DNA of 64,000 nucleotides from Phycomyces nitens (lineage: Eukaryota; Mucoromycota; Mucoromycetes; Mucorales; Phycomycetaceae): the NCBI GenBank assembly GCA_022702545.1, contig JAHRBC010000004.1, forward strand, positions 3,410,001 through 3,474,000, given 5' to 3'. Under the pieces are notes generated by a model, which was not told where the DNA came from, made no database searches, and saw only the letters and a program-made list of their open reading frames with translations. The position numbers were made by a program, and so were the translations under genes. Positions 1 through 13,028 of this stretch are shown here, piece by piece (within the stretch, counting starts at the first letter, position 1; each line of letters begins with the position of its first letter).

Positions 1-1102
1 ACAGATATTGGCGTTGTTTTAAGTTTAACATTGAAAGAAGCTCTTGGTACTCGGATTCTGGAAGCCATTTCAGAACTTTGGTTTTTTCCAGGTAGGTTAG
101 GCGATTGTTTCTAGTATTTCCATTTGGATTTAACTCGTCAGTCAAGTCTGTTTCTCTATGGTATTGGCCATCAGAACTATCGTCAATATCCAAAGTGTAG
201 CATCTGAAATCATTTTCGGCAATGTATGGTACTGTAGGATATGTATTATTGGAAGGATTGTTTTCTCTTTCTGTATCCAGGGTATCTCGTTCAACTGAAA
301 TTGTTTCAATGTATCCATCCAGAACATCATTATCTACTTGGCAGAACTCTTTCTTTGCTAATATTATAGCTTCAGAATTTTCCAAAAACCTCTCTTCACA
401 GTTGATGCTTAAAAGCTCATCTTCATTTCTCCAGCTTGAATACAACATTAGAAGACAATGAAAATAATCATCACCATCTTGATCAACATTAAACTTGTAG
501 TAGCGGATAACTTGAGGCTTTGTTCTTTTTTGGATATATTCTTGGTTCTGTAAAAGAAGATATACTACGCCTGGCTCACCATAGAATATATGGCTTGTAA
601 TACTCTCAGAAGTTTGGTTGGTTTCTGCTACTTGGACTTCACTCTGATCATCATCAGGATCTATACTATCGATATTTATTTCATCATGGTTTGTGAGAGT
701 TGTGTCACGGGCTCTTGATGGTTGTTTTCTTGAATACTCAAAATGGGCTGCAAACTGAGCCAAGTTGAGATTCTCAAAGATCTCTGGGCAAGAAGTGTAA
801 TGTTTGATAAGGCCTGGCTCAAAACAGTTCGTTGAATCCGGGTCCATTGACTCATGTTCAGATTGTTTTTTCAGTATATGCATACAGTTTTCAGGTCTGC
901 CTGTTGGTATAAACACTGTGACGGTACTTGCTTCAGACATTCTGATATGTAGTAGATTGTACACGGCTTCTTGTGCTGAAATTTCACTAGCATTATAATA
1001 TGTAGCTGCAGGTGATCTCATTGTGTCTATAGGCATAGAACTACTATCTTCTTTGTGCTTTTTATAGACCTCCTCCAATGTCTTACTTAATCCTCTGTCT
1101 GC
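1..1102 (-). pseudogene. Helitron Rep/helicase, middle segment (interrupted)
   Basis: Open reading frame on the minus strand from the left window edge to 1102, with no stop seen in about 367 codons. It begins with DRGLSKTLEEVYKKHKED and reaches SEISAQEAVYNLLHIRMSE, the block that in Helitron proteins follows the Rep catalytic tyrosines and precedes the helicase. It is the direct continuation of the Rep part at 13992-16739: removing 1103-13988 and one copy of the TGC duplication joins VVDYINKA to DRGLSK in frame. The helicase half would lie left of the window. Called a pseudogene because the parent gene is physically split and its upstream part carries nonsense codons. Confidence 0.85.
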
Positions 1103-1290
1103 CACTACGGCGGAAAAAACGGTAGCTAACTACCGTTTTGGTAGCATTACTACCGTTTTTTCCCACCAAAAAAAACGGTAGTAAAGACTCTGTATAAGGC
1201 GATTTCGGTAGCTGTTACCGTTTTTTTAGTGTGAAAAAAAAGGGTAGTTATGAGGCAGGAATAGGCACAGCTACCGTTTTTTTATCCAAC
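1103..1290. repeat. D subterminal repeat cluster, R end
   Basis: About 190 bp with at least seven copies of ACGGTAG or its complement CTACCGT (some with one mismatch), several as close inverted pairs such as ACGGTAGCTAACTACCGT. The same cluster recurs at 4716-4900, 8324-8500, 12850-13028, 20680-20860 and 52249-52430. CACTA transposases and their helper proteins are known to bind subterminal repeats of this sort; that these are binding sites here is inference. The rest of the R half, to 2593, is AT-rich with no gene seen. Confidence 0.7.
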
Positions 1291-3317
1291 CAAAATTGTT
1301 TCTTTATATACTATAGCTTCTCTTTTATATTACTTTATACACTAGCACCCATTCTTTTTTTACTGCCATTTATTTGAAATAATGGTTTATTTTTTATTAT
1401 AATTTTGATTTATTTCAAATAATATTAAAATATATATAATAATAATATAGAAACATACCAAAAGCAAATACTATTTAATATTATAAAATGTATATGGTAC
1501 AAACCTTTTACTCAAGCTATACACAATGCCAACAACATTTTGTTATGACTTGGATGGCCTTTGGTCTTCACCAATTGCTATAAAAATGTTGTGGTCAGAG
1601 AATGAAGCAATCAAATAAACTGAGCTTATTATTTTGGATAGCATACCAGTATACATTGTGCTTATCAATCGGCGTGCCAAGCATCTCTTGAATTAATGCC
1701 AGTATATGAAACGCACAGATGTAAATACTAGATGCAGCAGAAGGAGAATAGAGAATGCGCAATATGATTAATTAAAGAGTGTAAACATATTATAATATTC
1801 TTACCATAGAAAATATATTGCTGTAAAGTCAGCTCATAAGATTTAAAACTAATTTGAATATAATGGTAGTTGGCAGAATGAGTACATCATTAAGAAAACA
1901 ATATATATATTCTACAGAGATTCCCAGGTGGGGAGGTGGGGAATGACAAACTTTGGTGTAATATAGCTGTAAAAAAATTTCACCTTTTTTTAGTGTCTGA
2001 AAAATTATGAGATGAGTGTTTCATTCCTTGATTAAAGATAGCAGACTTGAAGATGTGGTATACAAGATTCCAATCGGATGTTTATGCCATTGACAACCTT
2101 ACATAAGGGAGGGTCATTTAGTTTTACTTCAAAAAAGTAGAGCAAAGCAAAGAAAAGAAATACAAACTAACCTCGGCGTAATACAGCTATAAAAAAATTC
2201 ATTTTTTTTGGTGTTTGAAAAAGGGTGAGATGTGTGTTTCATTCCTAGATTAAAAACAGCAGAGCTGAAGATGTGGTATACAAGATGCCAATTGGGCATT
2301 TATTAAAGTGGCAATCTTACGTGATGGAGAGTTATTTGATTTTATTTCAAAAGAGAGGACCAAAGCAAAGATAAAACAGGTAAAGGAAAAGAGGAAACGA
2401 AAAAGTGCACTAAAACATATACTAAAAATATGAGAGAACCAATAAGAGCAGCCTAAAGAATATTAAAGCCCTAGTCTGTTTCTCTTTGATGAAGGCTCAT
2501 TGCTTATTCCTAATGGTGTAAACTTATATCAAACAGTAGAAACATTATATTGATATTAAATTGAGAATAGATGAGCAACAAAAAAGCTCTAACACTACGG
2601 CGGAAGGACCGGTAGCTGTGCCGAAAACGGTAGCATAACTACCGTTTTTTATGATTTTTGAGCACTTTATCTCCGCAGATTGTGGTTGAAAGGTAATGTC
2701 ATTGATGCCGATTCATAAAAGTCGCATGGAATGTCTTTTCATCAGGCAATGAGGTAGTTGTAGTACCATAGAAAGGGCTCGTAAGTTTTTAGGCAATGTT
2801 ATTTATTGAAATGAGCATTTTATTTGGTGTTAATGATGTTGCGCATTTTTGAGAAAAATAATTTTTCGCCTGTGTGAACAAAATGGTAGCATAACTACCG
2901 TTTTTTTGAAACCAATTTTTTGTTTTTGATATTATTAGCCATTTTATTTTATTTTATGACATTAATATTTATTAGAGCACTTTATCTCTGCAGATTGTGG
3001 TTGAAAGGTAATGTCATCGATGCCGATTCATAAAAGTCGCATGGAATGTCTTTTCATCAGGCAATGAGGTAGTTGTAGTACCATAGAAAGGGCTCGTAAG
3101 TTTTTAGACAACCTTGTTTATTGAAATGAGCATTTTATTTGGTGTTAAAGATGTTGCACATTTTTGAGAAAAATAATTTTTCGCCTGTGTGAACAAAACG
3201 GTAGTTATGCTACCGTTTTTTTGAAACAATTTTTTTGTTTTTGACATTATTAGCCATTTTATTTTATTTTATTCGGTATTGATATTTATAAGGAAAGAAA
3301 AAAGAAAAAGAAAATTT

Positions 3318-4408
3318 TTATAAAGTGGCAAGATTACCCCTGGTCACACGCAGATTGTCATTAAACACGTAATATGGTGCAATGATAAAGAACTGATTAC
3401 CACTCGGAGGGTACTGGATGAGCCCAACTTGATGCTGAATGTCATCCACATTGATAACAGCATATTTTGGCTGGGTTGTTTGTCTAGTTGAGCTGTGTGA
3501 CCGCCGTTTTACGATTGGCACAGAGGAGTCATGGGCTGCTGTACCATGCTCTTTCATCACTTCAACAAATGCCAGAAAGTGCGGTGTGCCATCAACCTCT
3601 TTATGCTCAAAATAAAATTCCACGGTGCCAACAAACCAGCTTTGAATAGTTATATTGTGACGGCTAGATAAAAATATAAAAAATGCGAGTGATCTCTATT
3701 TTGTATTTTGACTAATACCAATACTTACTTTCTGTATGGACAGGTGAACATCACATGATGATTGCCACGTCTGGTCTCGTTTTTTATTCTTCGGTACATA
3801 CATGAAGAATGTATGGTTGAATTTTTCCAAAGACAAGAAGCAACAACAATCATCAGGTCATCAAGTTCAATACTGTTCATACCACTGTTTTGCACATAGT
3901 ACTTTGCCAAAGTATTCTTGACAACAGGGCTGCTGACACCTTCCAAGTCATCATCATTCAAGCTGGCATGTCAGTTGAATGGCTCCCATAGCTGGGCAGC
4001 ACTTACACCATCTGGAAGATCTAAGAAACTTGCTTCATTATATGTGGACGGCTGACTTGTACTAGGATAATTCTGAGAGCTGTTTGCTGAACTGACAAAG
4101 CTATGAACAGCAAAGCGCTCAACAAGCAAACTGGCATTTCTACCGCCCTTCAAGTTTGACGTGATAAGCTTGGAGTATACTCTAATTACTTTTTCCATGG
4201 GTAGGTAAGAGATTATTTGACTAATAATAGCAATAGCAGCAAAGACACTTCTTGGTCAATGATGACAAAATCAACGTACCTGTCATCAATGATTGTGGCC
4301 AGTGAGGCACGGCTAGGACAATAGCACTCCACATTTACAAGTGCAAAAGAATGTGGTGTGCCAAGAATCTTCTTCAAGACACCTTTAAGAGTGCAAACCA
4401 GACTCGTA
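3318..4408 (-). pseudogene. D-element gene remnant (C-terminal transposase-like), unit 1
   Basis: Spliced gene fragment read leftward. An exon ending at 4280 joins across a GTACGT..TTATTAG intron to an exon starting at 4220, which runs to the GTAAGT donor next to 3725; the last exon ends at 3318. The second exon is split by an in-frame TGA after the residues LWEPFN, and the frame stays open on both sides. The last exon begins NRRNITIQSWFVGTVEFYFE and ends VTRGNLATL. It resembles, from memory, the C-terminal region of large fungal DDE transposases, but no catalytic core is present. It is probably the 3' remainder of a transposase gene carried by a non-autonomous element. Confidence 0.5.
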
Positions 4409-4715
4409 AGAGAAAAATGGCAGAGAACAGCCAGGCAAGTTTATTAATTAACAAACATTTGAATATACATTATAATTAATACAATATTATTATTATGTTA
4501 TAGCAGAAAAGAGCAAGCAGTTCTTTTCTTTTGGAAGATGAGGTATTTCAAACAGATGACGAGGCTGAATCCCCAATCATGACAGATGTACTATAAGTTA
4601 GAGCTTTTTTGTTGCTCATCTATTCTCAATTTAATATTAATATAATATTTCTACTGTTTGATATAGGTTTACACCACTAGGAATGAGCAATGAGCCTTCA
4701 TCTAAGAGAAACAGA

Positions 4716-7700
4716 CACTACGGCGGAAAAAACGGTAGCTAACTACTGTTTTGGTAGCATTACTACCGTTTTTTCCCACCAAAAAAAACGGTAGTAAAGA
4801 CTCTGTATAAGGCGATTTCGGTAGCTGTTACCGTTTTTTTAGTGCGAAAAAAAAGGGTAGTTATGAGGCAGGAATAGGCACAGCTACCGTTTTTTTATCC
4901 AACCAAAATTGTTTCTTTATATACTATAGCTTCTCTTTTATATTACTTTATACACTAGCACCCATTCTTTTTTTACTGCCATTTATTTGAAATAATGGTT
5001 TATTTTTTATTATAATTTTGATTTATTTCAAATAATATTAAAATATATATAATAATAATATAGAAACATACCAAAAGCAAATACTATTTAATATTATAAA
5101 ATGTATATGGTACAAACCTTTTACTCAAGCTATACACAATGCCAACAACATTTTGTTATGACTTGGATGGCCTTTGGTCTTCACCAATTGCTATAAAAAT
5201 GTTGTGGTCAGAGAATGAAGCAATCAAATAAACTGAGCTTATTATTTTGGATAGCATACCAGTATACATTGTGCTTATCAATCGGCGTGCCAAGCATCTC
5301 TTGAATTAATGCCAGTATATGAAACGCACAGATGTAAATACTAGATGCAGCAGAAGGAGAATAGAGAATGCGCAATATGATTAATTAAAGAGTGTAAACA
5401 TATTATAATATTCTTACCATAGAAAATATATTGCTGTAAAGTCAGCTCATAAGATTTAAAACTAATTTGAATATAATGGTAGTTGGCAGAATGAGTACAT
5501 CATTAAGAAAACAATATATATATTCTACAGAGATTCCCAGGTGGGGAGGTGGGGAATGACAAACTTTGGTGTAATATAGCTGTAAAAAAATTTCACCTTT
5601 TTTTAGTGTCTGAAAAATTATGAGATGAGTGTTTCATTCCTTGATTAAAGATAGCAGACTTGAAGATGTGGTATACAAGATTCCAATCGGATGTTTATGC
5701 CATTGACAACCTTACATAAGGGAGGGTCATTTAGTTTTACTTCAAAAAAGTAGAGCAAAGCAAAGAAAAGAAATACAAACTAACCTCGGCGTAATACAGC
5801 TATAAAAAAATTCATTTTTTTTGGTGTTTGAAAAAGGGTGAGATGTGTGTTTCATTCCTAGATTAAAAACAGCAGAGCTGAAGATGTGGTATACAAGATG
5901 CCAATTGGGCATTTATTAAAGTGGCAATCTTACGTGATGGAGAGTTATTTGATTTTATTTCAAAAGAGAGGACCAAAGCAAAGATAAAACAGGTAAAGGA
6001 AAAGAGGAAACGAAAAAGTGCACTAAAACATATACTAAAAATATGAGAGAACCAATAAGAGCAGCCTAAAGAATATTAAAGCCCTAGTCTGTTTCTCTTT
6101 GATGAAGGCTCATTGCTTATTCCTAATGGTGTAAACTTATATCAAACAGTAGAAACATTATATTGATATTAAATTGAGAATAGATGAGCAACAAAAAGCT
6201 CTAACACTACGGCGGAAGGACCGGTAGCTGTGCCGAAACGGTAGCATAACTACCGTTTTTTATGATTTTTGAGCACTTTATCTCCGCAGATTGTGGTTGA
6301 AAGGTAATGTCATTGATGCCGATTCATAAAAGTCGCATGGAATGTCTTTTCATCAGGCAATGAGGTAGTTGTAGTACCATAGAAAGGGCTCGTAAGTTTT
6401 TAGGCAATGTTATTTATTGAAATGAGCATTTTATTTGGTGTTAATGATGTTGCGCATTTTTGAGAAAAATAATTTTTCGCCTGTGTGAACAAAATGGTAG
6501 CATAACTACCGTTTTTGAAACCAATTTTTTGTTTTTGATATTATTAGCCATTTTATTTTATTTTATGACATTAATATTTATTAGAGCACTTTATCTCTGC
6601 AGATTGTGGTTGAAAGGTAATGTCATCGATGCCGATTCATAAAAGTCGCATGGAATGTCTTTTCATCAGGCAATGAGGTAGTTGTAGTACCATAGAAAGG
6701 GCTCGTAAGTTTTTAGACAACCTTGTTTATTGAAATGAGCATTTTATTTGGTGTTAAAGATGTTGCACATTTTTGAGAAAAATAATTTTTCGCCTGTGTG
6801 AACAAAACGGTAGTTATGCTACCGTTTTTTGAAACAATTTTTTTGTTTTTGACATTATTAGCCATTTTATTTTATTTTATTCGGTATTGATATTTATAAG
6901 GAAAGAAAAAAGAAAAAGAAAATTTTTATAAAGTGGCAAGATTACCCCTGGTCACACGCAGATTGTCATTAAACACGTAATATGGTGCAATGATAAAGAA
7001 CTGATTACCACTCGGAGGGTACTGGATGAGCCCAACTTGATGCTGAATGTCATCCACATTGATAACAGCATATTTTGGCTGGGTTGTTTGTCTAGTTGAG
7101 CTGTGTGACCGCCGTTTTACGATTGGCACAGAGGAGTCATGGGCTGCTGTACCATGCTCTTTCATCACTTCAACAAATGCCAGAAAGTGCGGTGTGCCAT
7201 CAACCTCTTTATGCTCAAAATAAAATTCCACGGTGCCAACAAACCAGCTTTGAATAGTTATATTGTGACGGCTAGATAAAAATATAAAAAATGCGAGTGA
7301 TCTCTATTTTGTATTTTGACTAATACCAATACTTACTTTCTGTATGGACAGGTGAACATCACATGATGATTGCCACGTCTGGTCTCGTTTTTTATTCTTC
7401 GGTACATACATGAAGAATGTATGGTTGAATTTTTCCAAAGACAAGAAGCAACAACAATCATCAGGTCATCAAGTTCAATACTGTTCATACCACTGTTTTG
7501 CACATAGTACTTTGCCAAAGTATTCTTGACAACAGGGCTGCTGACACCTTCCAAGTCATCATCATTCAAGCTGGCATGTCAGTTGAATGGCTCCCATAGC
7601 TGGGCAGCACTTACACCATCTGGAAGATCTAAGAAACTTGCTTCATTATATGTGGACGGCTGACTTGTACTAGGATAATTCTGAGAGCTGTTTGCTGAAC

Positions 7701-8323
7701 TGACAAAGCTATGAACAGCAAAGCGCTCAACAAGCAAACTGGCATTTCTACCGCCCTTCAAGTTTGACGTGATAAGCTTGGAGTATACTCTAATTACTTT
7801 TTCCATGGGTAGGTAAGAGATTATTTGACTAATAATAGCAATAGCAGCAAAGACACTTCTTGGTCAATGATGACAAAATCAACGTACCTGTCATCAATGA
7901 TTGTGGCCAGTGAGGCACGGCTAGGACAATAGCACTCCACATTTACAAGTGCAAAAGAATGTGGTGTGCCAAGAATCTTCTTCAAGACACCTTTAAGAGT
8001 GCAAACCAGACTCGTAAGAGAAAAATGGCAGAGAACAGCCAGGCAAGTTTATTAATTAACAAACATTTGAATATACATTATAATTAATACAATATTATTA
8101 TTATGTTATAGCAGAAAAGAGCAAGCAGTTCTTTTCTTTTGGAAGATGAGGTATTTCAAACAGATGACGAGGCTGAATCCCCAATCATGACAGATGTACT
8201 ATAAGTTAGAGCTTTTTTGTTGCTCATCTATTCTCAATTTAATATTAATATAATATTTCTACTGTTTGATATAGGTTTACACCACTAGGAATGAGCAATG
8301 AGCCTTCATCTAAGAGAAACAGA
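4716..8323. repeat. Tandem duplicate of 1103-4715
   Basis: This 3608-bp block repeats the preceding 3613-bp block almost base for base, including every small reading frame. Differences noticed are mainly homopolymer lengths, for example GCCGAAAACGG against GCCGAAACGG and CCGTTTTTTTG against CCGTTTTTG. Both units run from one R terminus to the next. Unequal recombination between two R halves in the same orientation, in the outer and inner D, would produce exactly this. A misassembly is the main alternative. Confidence 0.8.
6926..8016 (-). pseudogene. D-element gene remnant, unit 2 (duplicate)
   Basis: Same structure as the copy at 3318-4408, with identical predicted protein in its three main blocks (75, 78 and 101 codons). 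The in-frame TGA after LWEPFN is present. It lies inside the duplicated unit, so it is not independent evidence of conservation. Confidence 0.5.
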
Positions 8324-11300
8324 CACTACGGCGGAAAAAACGGTAGCTAACTACTGTTTTGGTAGCATTACTACCGTTTTTTCCCACCAAAAAAACGGTA
8401 GTAAAGACTCTGTATAAGGCGATTTCGGTAGCTGTTACCGTTTTTTAGTGCGAAAAAAAGGGTAGTTATGAGGCAGGAATAGGCACAGCTACCGTTTTTT
8501 TATCCAACCAAAATTGTTTCTTTATATACTATAGCTTCTCTTTTATATTACTTTATACACTAGCACCCATTCTTTTTTTACTGCCATTTATTTGAAATAA
8601 TGGTTTATTTTTTATTATAATTTCGATTTATTTCAAATAATATTAAAATATATATAATAATAATATAGAAACATACCAAAAGCAAATACTATTTAATATT
8701 ATAAAACGTATATGGTACAAACCTTTTACTCAATCTATACATGATGCCAACAACATGTTGTTATGACTTGGATGGCCTTTGGTCTTCATCGATTGCTATA
8801 AAAATATTGTGGTCAGAGAATGAAGCAATCAAATAAACCGAATATATTGTTTTGGGTAGCATACCAGTATATATTGTGCTTGTTAATCAGCGTGCCGAGC
8901 ATCTTGTTGTGAATCACTGTCATGACTTGGAAGGCCTTTGGTCTTCATCAATTGCTATAAAGATATTGTGGTCAGAGAATGAAGCGATCAAATAAACCAA
9001 GCATATTGTTTTGGATAGCATACCAGTATATATTGTGCTTGTTAATCGGTATACCAAGCATCTCTTGAATTAATGCCACTATATGAAACGTACAGATGTA
9101 AATACTAGATGCAGTAGAAGGAGAATAGAGAATGCGCAATATGATTAATTAAAGAGTGTAAACATATTATAATATTCTTACCATAGAAAATATATTGCTG
9201 TAAAGTCAGCTCATAAGATTTAAAACTAATTCGAATATAATGGTAGTTGGCAGAATGAGTACATCATTAAGAAAACAATATGCATATTCTACAGAGATTC
9301 CCAGGTGGGGAGGTGGGGAACGACAAACTTTAGTGTAATATAGCTGTAAAAAATTTTCACCTTTTTTTAGTGTCTGAAAAATTATGAGATGAGTGTTTCA
9401 TTCCTTGATTAAAGATAGCAGAGCTGAAGATGTGGTATACAAGATTCCAATCGGATGTTTATGTAATTGACAACCTTACATAAGGGAGGGTCATTTAGTT
9501 TTATTTCAAAAAAGTAGAGCAAAGAAAAGAAAAGAAATATAAACTAACCTCGGCGTAATACAGCTATAAAAAAATTTCATTTTTTGGTGCTTGAAAAAGG
9601 GCGAGATGTGTGTTTCATTCCTAGATTAAAAACAACAGAGCTGAAGATGTGGTATACAAGATGCCAATCGGGCATTTATTAAGGTGGCAATCTTACGTGA
9701 TGGAGAGTTATTCGATTTTATTTCAAAGGAGAGGACCAAAGCAAAGATAAAACAGCTAAAGGAAAAGAGGAAAAGAAAAAGTGCGCTAAAACATATACTA
9801 AAAATATGAGAGAACCAATAAGAGCAGCCTAAAGAATATTAAAGACTTAGTCTGTTTCTCTTAGATGAAGGCTCATTGCTCATTCCTAGTGGTGTAAACC
9901 TATATCAAACAGTAGAAATATTATATTAATATTAAATTGAGAATAGATGAGCAACAAAAAAGCTCTAACTTATAGTACATCTGTCATGATTGGGGATTCA
10001 GCCTCGTCATCCGTTTGAAATACCTCATCTTCCGAAAGAAAAGAACTGCTTGCTCTTTCCTGCTATAACATAATAAAAATATTGTATTAATTATAATGTA
10101 TATTCAAATGTTTGTTAATTAATAAACTTGCCTGGCTGTTCTCTGCTATTTTTCTCTTACAAGTCTGGTTTGCACTCTTAAAGGTGTCTTGAAGAAGATT
10201 CTTGGCACACCACATTCTTTTGCACTTGTAAATGTGGAGTGCTATTGTCCTAGCCGTGCCTCACTGGCCACAATCATTGATGACAGGTACGTTGATTTTG
10301 TCATCATTGACCAAGAAGTGTCTTTGCTGCTGTTGCTATTATTAGTCAAATAATCTCTTACCTACCCATGGAAAAAGTAATTAGAGTATACTCCAAGCTT
10401 ATCACGTCAAACTTGAAGGGCGGTAGAAATGCCAGTTTGCTTGTTGAGCACTTTGCTGTTAATAGCTTTGTCAGTTCAGCAAACAGCTCTCAGAATTATC
10501 CTAGTACAAGTCAGCCGTCCACATATAATGAAGCAAGTTTCTTAGATCTTCCAGATGGTGTAAGTGCTGCCCAGCTATGGGAGCCATTCAACTGACATGC
10601 CAGTTTGAATGATGATGACTTGGAAGGTGTCAGCAGCCCTGTTGTCAAGAATACTTTGGCAAAGTACTATGTGCGAAACAGTGGTATGGACAGTATTGAA
10701 CTTGATGACCCGACGATTGTTGTTGCTTCTCGTCTTTGGAAAAATTCAACCGTACATTCTTCATGTATGTACCGAAGAATAAAAAACGAGACCAGACGTG
10801 GCAATCATCATGTGATGTTCACCTGTCCATACAGAAAGTGAGTATTGGTATTAGTCAAAATACAAAATAGAGATCACTCGCATTTTTTATATTTTTATCT
10901 AGCCGTCGCAATATAACTATTCAAAGCTGGTTTGTTGGCACCGTGGAATTTTATTTTGAGCATAAAGAGGTTGATGGCACACCGCACTTTCTGGCATTCG
11001 TTGAAGTGATGAAAGAGCATGGTACAGCAGCCCATGACTCATCTGTGCCAATCGTAATACGGCGGTCACACAGCTCAACTGGACAAACAACCCAGCCAAA
11101 ATATGCTGTTAATGTGGATGACATTCAGCATCAAGTTGGGCTCATCCAGTACCCTCCGAGTAGTAATCAGTTCTTTATCATTGCATCATATTATGTGTTT
11201 AATGACAATCTGCATGTGACCAGGGGTAATCTTGCCACTTTATAAAAATTTTCTTTTCTTTTTTCTTTCTTTATAAATATCAATACCAAATAAAATAAAA

Positions 11301-11653
11301 TAAAATGGCTAATAATGTCAAAAACAAAAAAATTGTTTCAAAAAACGGTAGCATAACTACCGTTTTGTTCACACAGGCGAAAAATTATTTTTCTCAAAAA
11401 TGCGCAACATCGTTAACACCAAATAAAATGCTCATTTCAATAAATAACGTTGCCTAAAAACTTACGAGCCCTTTCTATGGTACTACAACTACCTCATTAC
11501 CTGATGAAAAGACATTCCATGCGACTTTTATGAATCGGCATCGATGACATTACCTTTCAACCACAATCTGCGGAGATAAAGTGCTCAAAAATCATAAAAA
11601 ACGGTAGTTATGCTACCGTTTTCGGCACAGCTACCGGTCCTTCCGCCGTAGTG
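8324..11653 (+). mobile_element. Inner D element, complete (3330 bp)
   Basis: R terminus at 8324 and reversed L terminus ending at 11653, flanked by a perfect AGA duplication (8321-8323 and 11654-11656). The empty site is visible in the D copy at 17525-20860, which reads AAACAGACTAAG without interruption. Between 8.9 and 9.05 kb it carries an extra repeat of about 130 bp (CATGACTTGGAAGGCC region), shared with the 17525 copy but absent from the tandem units. From 8324 to about 10160 no gene is seen, apart from a possible antisense exon near 9970-10060. Confidence 0.9.
10164..11245 (+). pseudogene. D-element gene remnant, inner copy
   Basis: Same gene as in the other D copies, read rightward. 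An exon from about 10164 ends at a GTACGT donor near 10288; the next exon starts after TTATTAG at about 10349 and runs to 10840, with the TGA after LWEPFN near 10593; a 70-nt intron GTGAGT..CTAG follows; the last exon ends at 11245. Splicing gives CPYRNRRNITIQSWFVG, which supports the intron. It differs from the duplicated units by a few residues and lacks one isoleucine (YAVNVDD instead of YAVINVDD), a clean codon deletion also found in the 17525 copy. Confidence 0.5.
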
Positions 11654-13028
11654 AGACTAAGTCTTTAATATTCTTTAGGCTGCTCTTATTGGTTCTCTCA
11701 TATTTTTAGTATATGTTTTAGCGCACTTTTTCTTTTCCTCTTTTCCTTTAGCTGTTTTATCTTTGCTTTGGTCCTCTCTTTTGAAATAAAATCGAATAAC
11801 TCTCCATCACGTAAGATTGCCACCTTAATAAATGCCCAATTGGCATCTTGTATACCACATCTTCAGCTCTGTTGTTTTTAATCTAGGAATGAAACACACA
11901 TCTCGCCCTTTTTCAAGCACCAAAAAAAATGAATTTTTTTTATAGCTGTATTATGCCGAGGTTAGTTTATATTTCTTTTCTTTTCTTTGCTCTACTTTTT
12001 TGAAGTAAAACTAAATGACCCTCCCTTATATAAGGTTGTCAATGACATAAACATCCAATTGGAATCTTGTATACCACATCTTCAGCTCTGCTATCTTTAA
12101 TCAAGGAATGAAACACTCATCTCATAATTTTTCAGACACTAAAAAAAGGTGAAATTTTTTTACAGCTATATTACACTAAAGTTTGTTGTTCCCCACCTCC
12201 CCACCTGGGAATCTCTGTAGAATATGCATATTGTTTTCTTAATGATGTACTCATTCTGCCAACTACCATTATATTCGAATTAGTTTTAAATCTTATGAGC
12301 TGGCTTTACAGCAATATATTTTCTATGGTAAGAATATTATAATATGTTTACACTCTTTAATTAATCATATTGCGCATTCTCTATTCTCCTTCTACTGCAT
12401 CTAGTATTTACATCTGTACGTTTCATATAGTGGCATTAATTCAAGAGATGCTTGGTATACCGATTAACAAGCACAATATATACTGGTATGCTATCCAAAA
12501 CAATATGCTCGGTTTATTTGATCGCTTCATTCTCTGACTATGATATCTTTATAGCAATTGATGAAGACCAAAGGCCTTCCAAGTCATAACAACATGTTGT
12601 TGGCATCGTGTATAGATTGAGTAAAAGGTTTGTACCATATACGTTTTATAATATTAAATAGTATTTGCTTTTGGTATGTTTCTATATTATTATTATATAT
12701 ATTTTAATATTATTTGAAATAAATCAAAATTATAATAAAAAATAAACTATTATTTCAAATAAATGGCAGTAAAAAAAGAATAGGTGCTAGTATATAAAGT
12801 AATATAAAAGAGAGGCTATAGTATATAAAGAAACAATTTTGGTTGGATAAAAAAACGGTAGCTGTGCCTATTCCTGCCTCATAACTACCCTTTTTTTCGC
12901 ACTAAAAAAACGGTAACAGCTACTGAAATCGCCTTATACAGAGTCTTTACTACCATTTTTTTTGGTGGGAAAAAACGGTAGTAATGCTACCAAAACGGTA
13001 GTTAGCTACCGTTTTTTCTGCCGTAGTG

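Larger units (their letters stand above)
2594..13028 (-). mobile_element. Middle D element, minus oriented, interrupted
   Basis: Starts with the L terminus at 2594 and ends with the reversed R terminus at 13028. Its left portion (2594-4715, repeated as 6205-8323) and right portion (11654-13028) are separated by the tandem duplication and by the inner D at 8324-11653. The left part carries an internal duplication of about 315 bp: the block starting GAGCACTTTATCTC near 2661 recurs near 2975. Its flanks (TAA at 2591-2593, GAA from 13029) do not form a target duplication, and about 0.73 kb of the outer D is missing at this point, so the junction was probably reshaped by deletion or recombination. 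Confidence 0.65.
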
